From contig JAHWGJ010000012.1 in the NCBI GenBank assembly GCA_020054475.1, forward strand, positions 1 through 46,610: DNA of 46,610 bases, written 5' to 3'. The translations under genes were made by a program, and so were the position numbers. The stretch is from Thermoplasmata archaeon. Lineage in GTDB: Archaea; Thermoplasmatota; E2; DHVEG-1. Under the pieces are notes generated by a model that did not search any database, was not told the DNA's origin, and saw only the letters and a program-made list of their open reading frames with translations. This document shows, in pieces, positions 45,735 to 46,610 of this stretch (position 1 is its first letter; each line of letters begins with the position of its first letter).

Positions 45735-46610
45735 TTAAAAATCTCGTTGGAAGGATCTTAAATCCATTCTTTCCCAATCATCATAATCGCCATTTGTTCT
45801 TGATCCATCGGAGTAATCAACTGTAGTATACATATAGCCATAGTTCATGCAGCTTTTATATGGTCGTGCTTGCCACCATCCTATCTGCCATGGGTAGTAA
45901 CTTCTCAAGTTATGTCCCGGTATTGGGTTAAATGATAATGTATGTCCCATCTCATGCATATATGCACTTGCAAAGACTGTGTCTCTTTCAAGCCATGGAA
46001 ATGTTCTTAATTTTTCTTCCATTCCATTCGCTGAAATTTGATATCTGTTTGCTCCAAACATGTTACCTTTCACAAGTGAACTTTGAAATATTACAACACC
46101 ATAATGGAATACTCCTTTTCTCCATTCATCTGGGTTGTTCTCTAGGAAATATTGGTCATAAATTTGATCTAACTCATCATAATCCCTCCATTCACACTCA
46201 GTTAGAGAATCAAATGGTATGAGATCGGATCTCGAAGCTTCTCCCCATTTACCATCATCTAGATGATATACGACATTTTGCCGATCATATGCTGTATATA
46301 ATAATTCTTTTGATCCCTCGGGAAATAGGCTAGTTTCTCCATTTGGGCCTTCATCCATTTGATCAAGTTCAACAAATAGATCTCTTCTGAATGGATCTGA
46401 GAACCATTGTGAAGTAAGGAATTCTTCATAGTTGTTTATTCCATCCTTTTCTGGATCAAGATTTTGATGGTTATCTGCTGTTAACGGATCATACCCCCAT
46501 TTATATTCCCATTCAATAGGGATTCCATCCTCATCAACATCTTCCCCCAAATTATTAATTTCAGGGTCAGTACCATAAACATATGTCTCCATCCATTCAG
46601 GTATTCTATC
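45735..46610 (-). CDS. Second secreted metalloprotease paralogue (5' truncated by window edge)
   Basis: The frame is open to the right edge of the window (292 codons including the stop), so the N terminus lies outside. It is closely related to the gene at 44097: the Asp-rich LDPEKDGINNYEEFLTSQWF stretch, HEMGHTLSFNPIPGH (HExxH and a His ten residues later) and SCMNYGYMY are all kept in the same order. The zinc spacing is identical to the first copy, so the unusual motif is conserved and not a local error. The pair is separated by 90 bases of nearly pure AT, with this copy upstream. They may be expressed together or have diverged for different targets. Confidence 0.65.
   Translation of the reverse strand, partial: DRIPEWMETYVYGTDPEINNLGEDVDEDGIPIEWEYKWGYDPLTADNHQNLDPEKDGINNYEEFLTSQWFSDPFRRDLFVELDQMDEGPNGETSLFPEGSKELLYTAYDRQNVVYHLDDGKWGEASRSDLIPFDSLTECEWRDYDELDQIYDQYFLENNPDEWRKGVFHYGVVIFQSSLVKGNMFGANRYQISANGMEEKLRTFPWLERDTVFASAYMHEMGHTLSFNPIPGHNLRSYYPWQIGWWQARPYKSCMNYGYMYTTVDYSDGSRTNGDYDDWERMDLRSFQRDF

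Overview
The window is AT-rich DNA from an archaeon. The evidence is a complete DNA topoisomerase VI pair, an archaeal transcription and translation operon (Rpo7, Spt4, GTP-dependent dephospho-CoA kinase, S24e, S27ae), a RecJ-like DHH nuclease, geranylgeranyl reductases and UbiA prenyltransferases of archaeal isoprenoid type, and GGTGA Shine-Dalgarno sequences. A single-chain pyruvate:ferredoxin oxidoreductase and a potassium-type membrane pyrophosphatase suggest an anaerobe with an energy-saving metabolism. Secreted proteins with PKD/Ig-like domains suggest an uncultured euryarchaeal lineage, perhaps Thermoplasmatota-related. That placement is inference.

Layout. Positions 1-12,100 are accessory. 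They hold a decayed transglutaminase-like gene, a secreted Ntn-hydrolase, a methylthiotransferase-like radical SAM enzyme, a nitroreductase, a 2.1-kb integrated element (5335-7455) with a tyrosine recombinase, a large secreted beta-propeller protein and a truncated recombinase. Two families of short dispersed repeats lie between these genes. Positions 12,184-21,748 are core-like: a membrane-anchored FKBP isomerase, the RecJ-like nuclease, pyruvate:ferredoxin oxidoreductase and a large MMPL/RND transporter. Positions 21,749-24,697 form an island of very small genes with a duplicated small gene, hairpins, and one 29-bp motif repeated upstream of three consecutive small genes.

Positions 24,698-29,033 carry the pyrophosphatase, the overlapping rpo7-spt4-coaE-rps24e-rps27ae operon and tRNA-Arg(CCG). 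Positions 29,052-38,086 form an eight-gene isoprenoid cluster: four UbiA prenyltransferases, two geranylgeranyl-reductase-like flavoproteins, one CrtI-like desaturase/isomerase and one CrtC/AttH-like hydratase. This is the best candidate for an undescribed pathway, because prenyl transfer, (de)saturation and hydration enzymes are co-located. Positions 38,221-43,509 hold L-threonine dehydrogenase, a class I aldolase and topoisomerase VI. The right end has two tandem secreted metalloprotease paralogues with an unusual zinc-binding spacing, the second cut by the window edge.

Three points stand out beyond the gene list. Two genes appear to start with ATT behind strong Shine-Dalgarno sequences, and a third has no ATG, GTG or TTG before its conserved domain. 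The integrated element has ends that together rebuild most of a tRNA-Glu 3' region, yet it sits at the 3' end of a protein gene. Two reading frames are interrupted by single in-frame stops (TGA at a conserved Trp, and an internal TAG).
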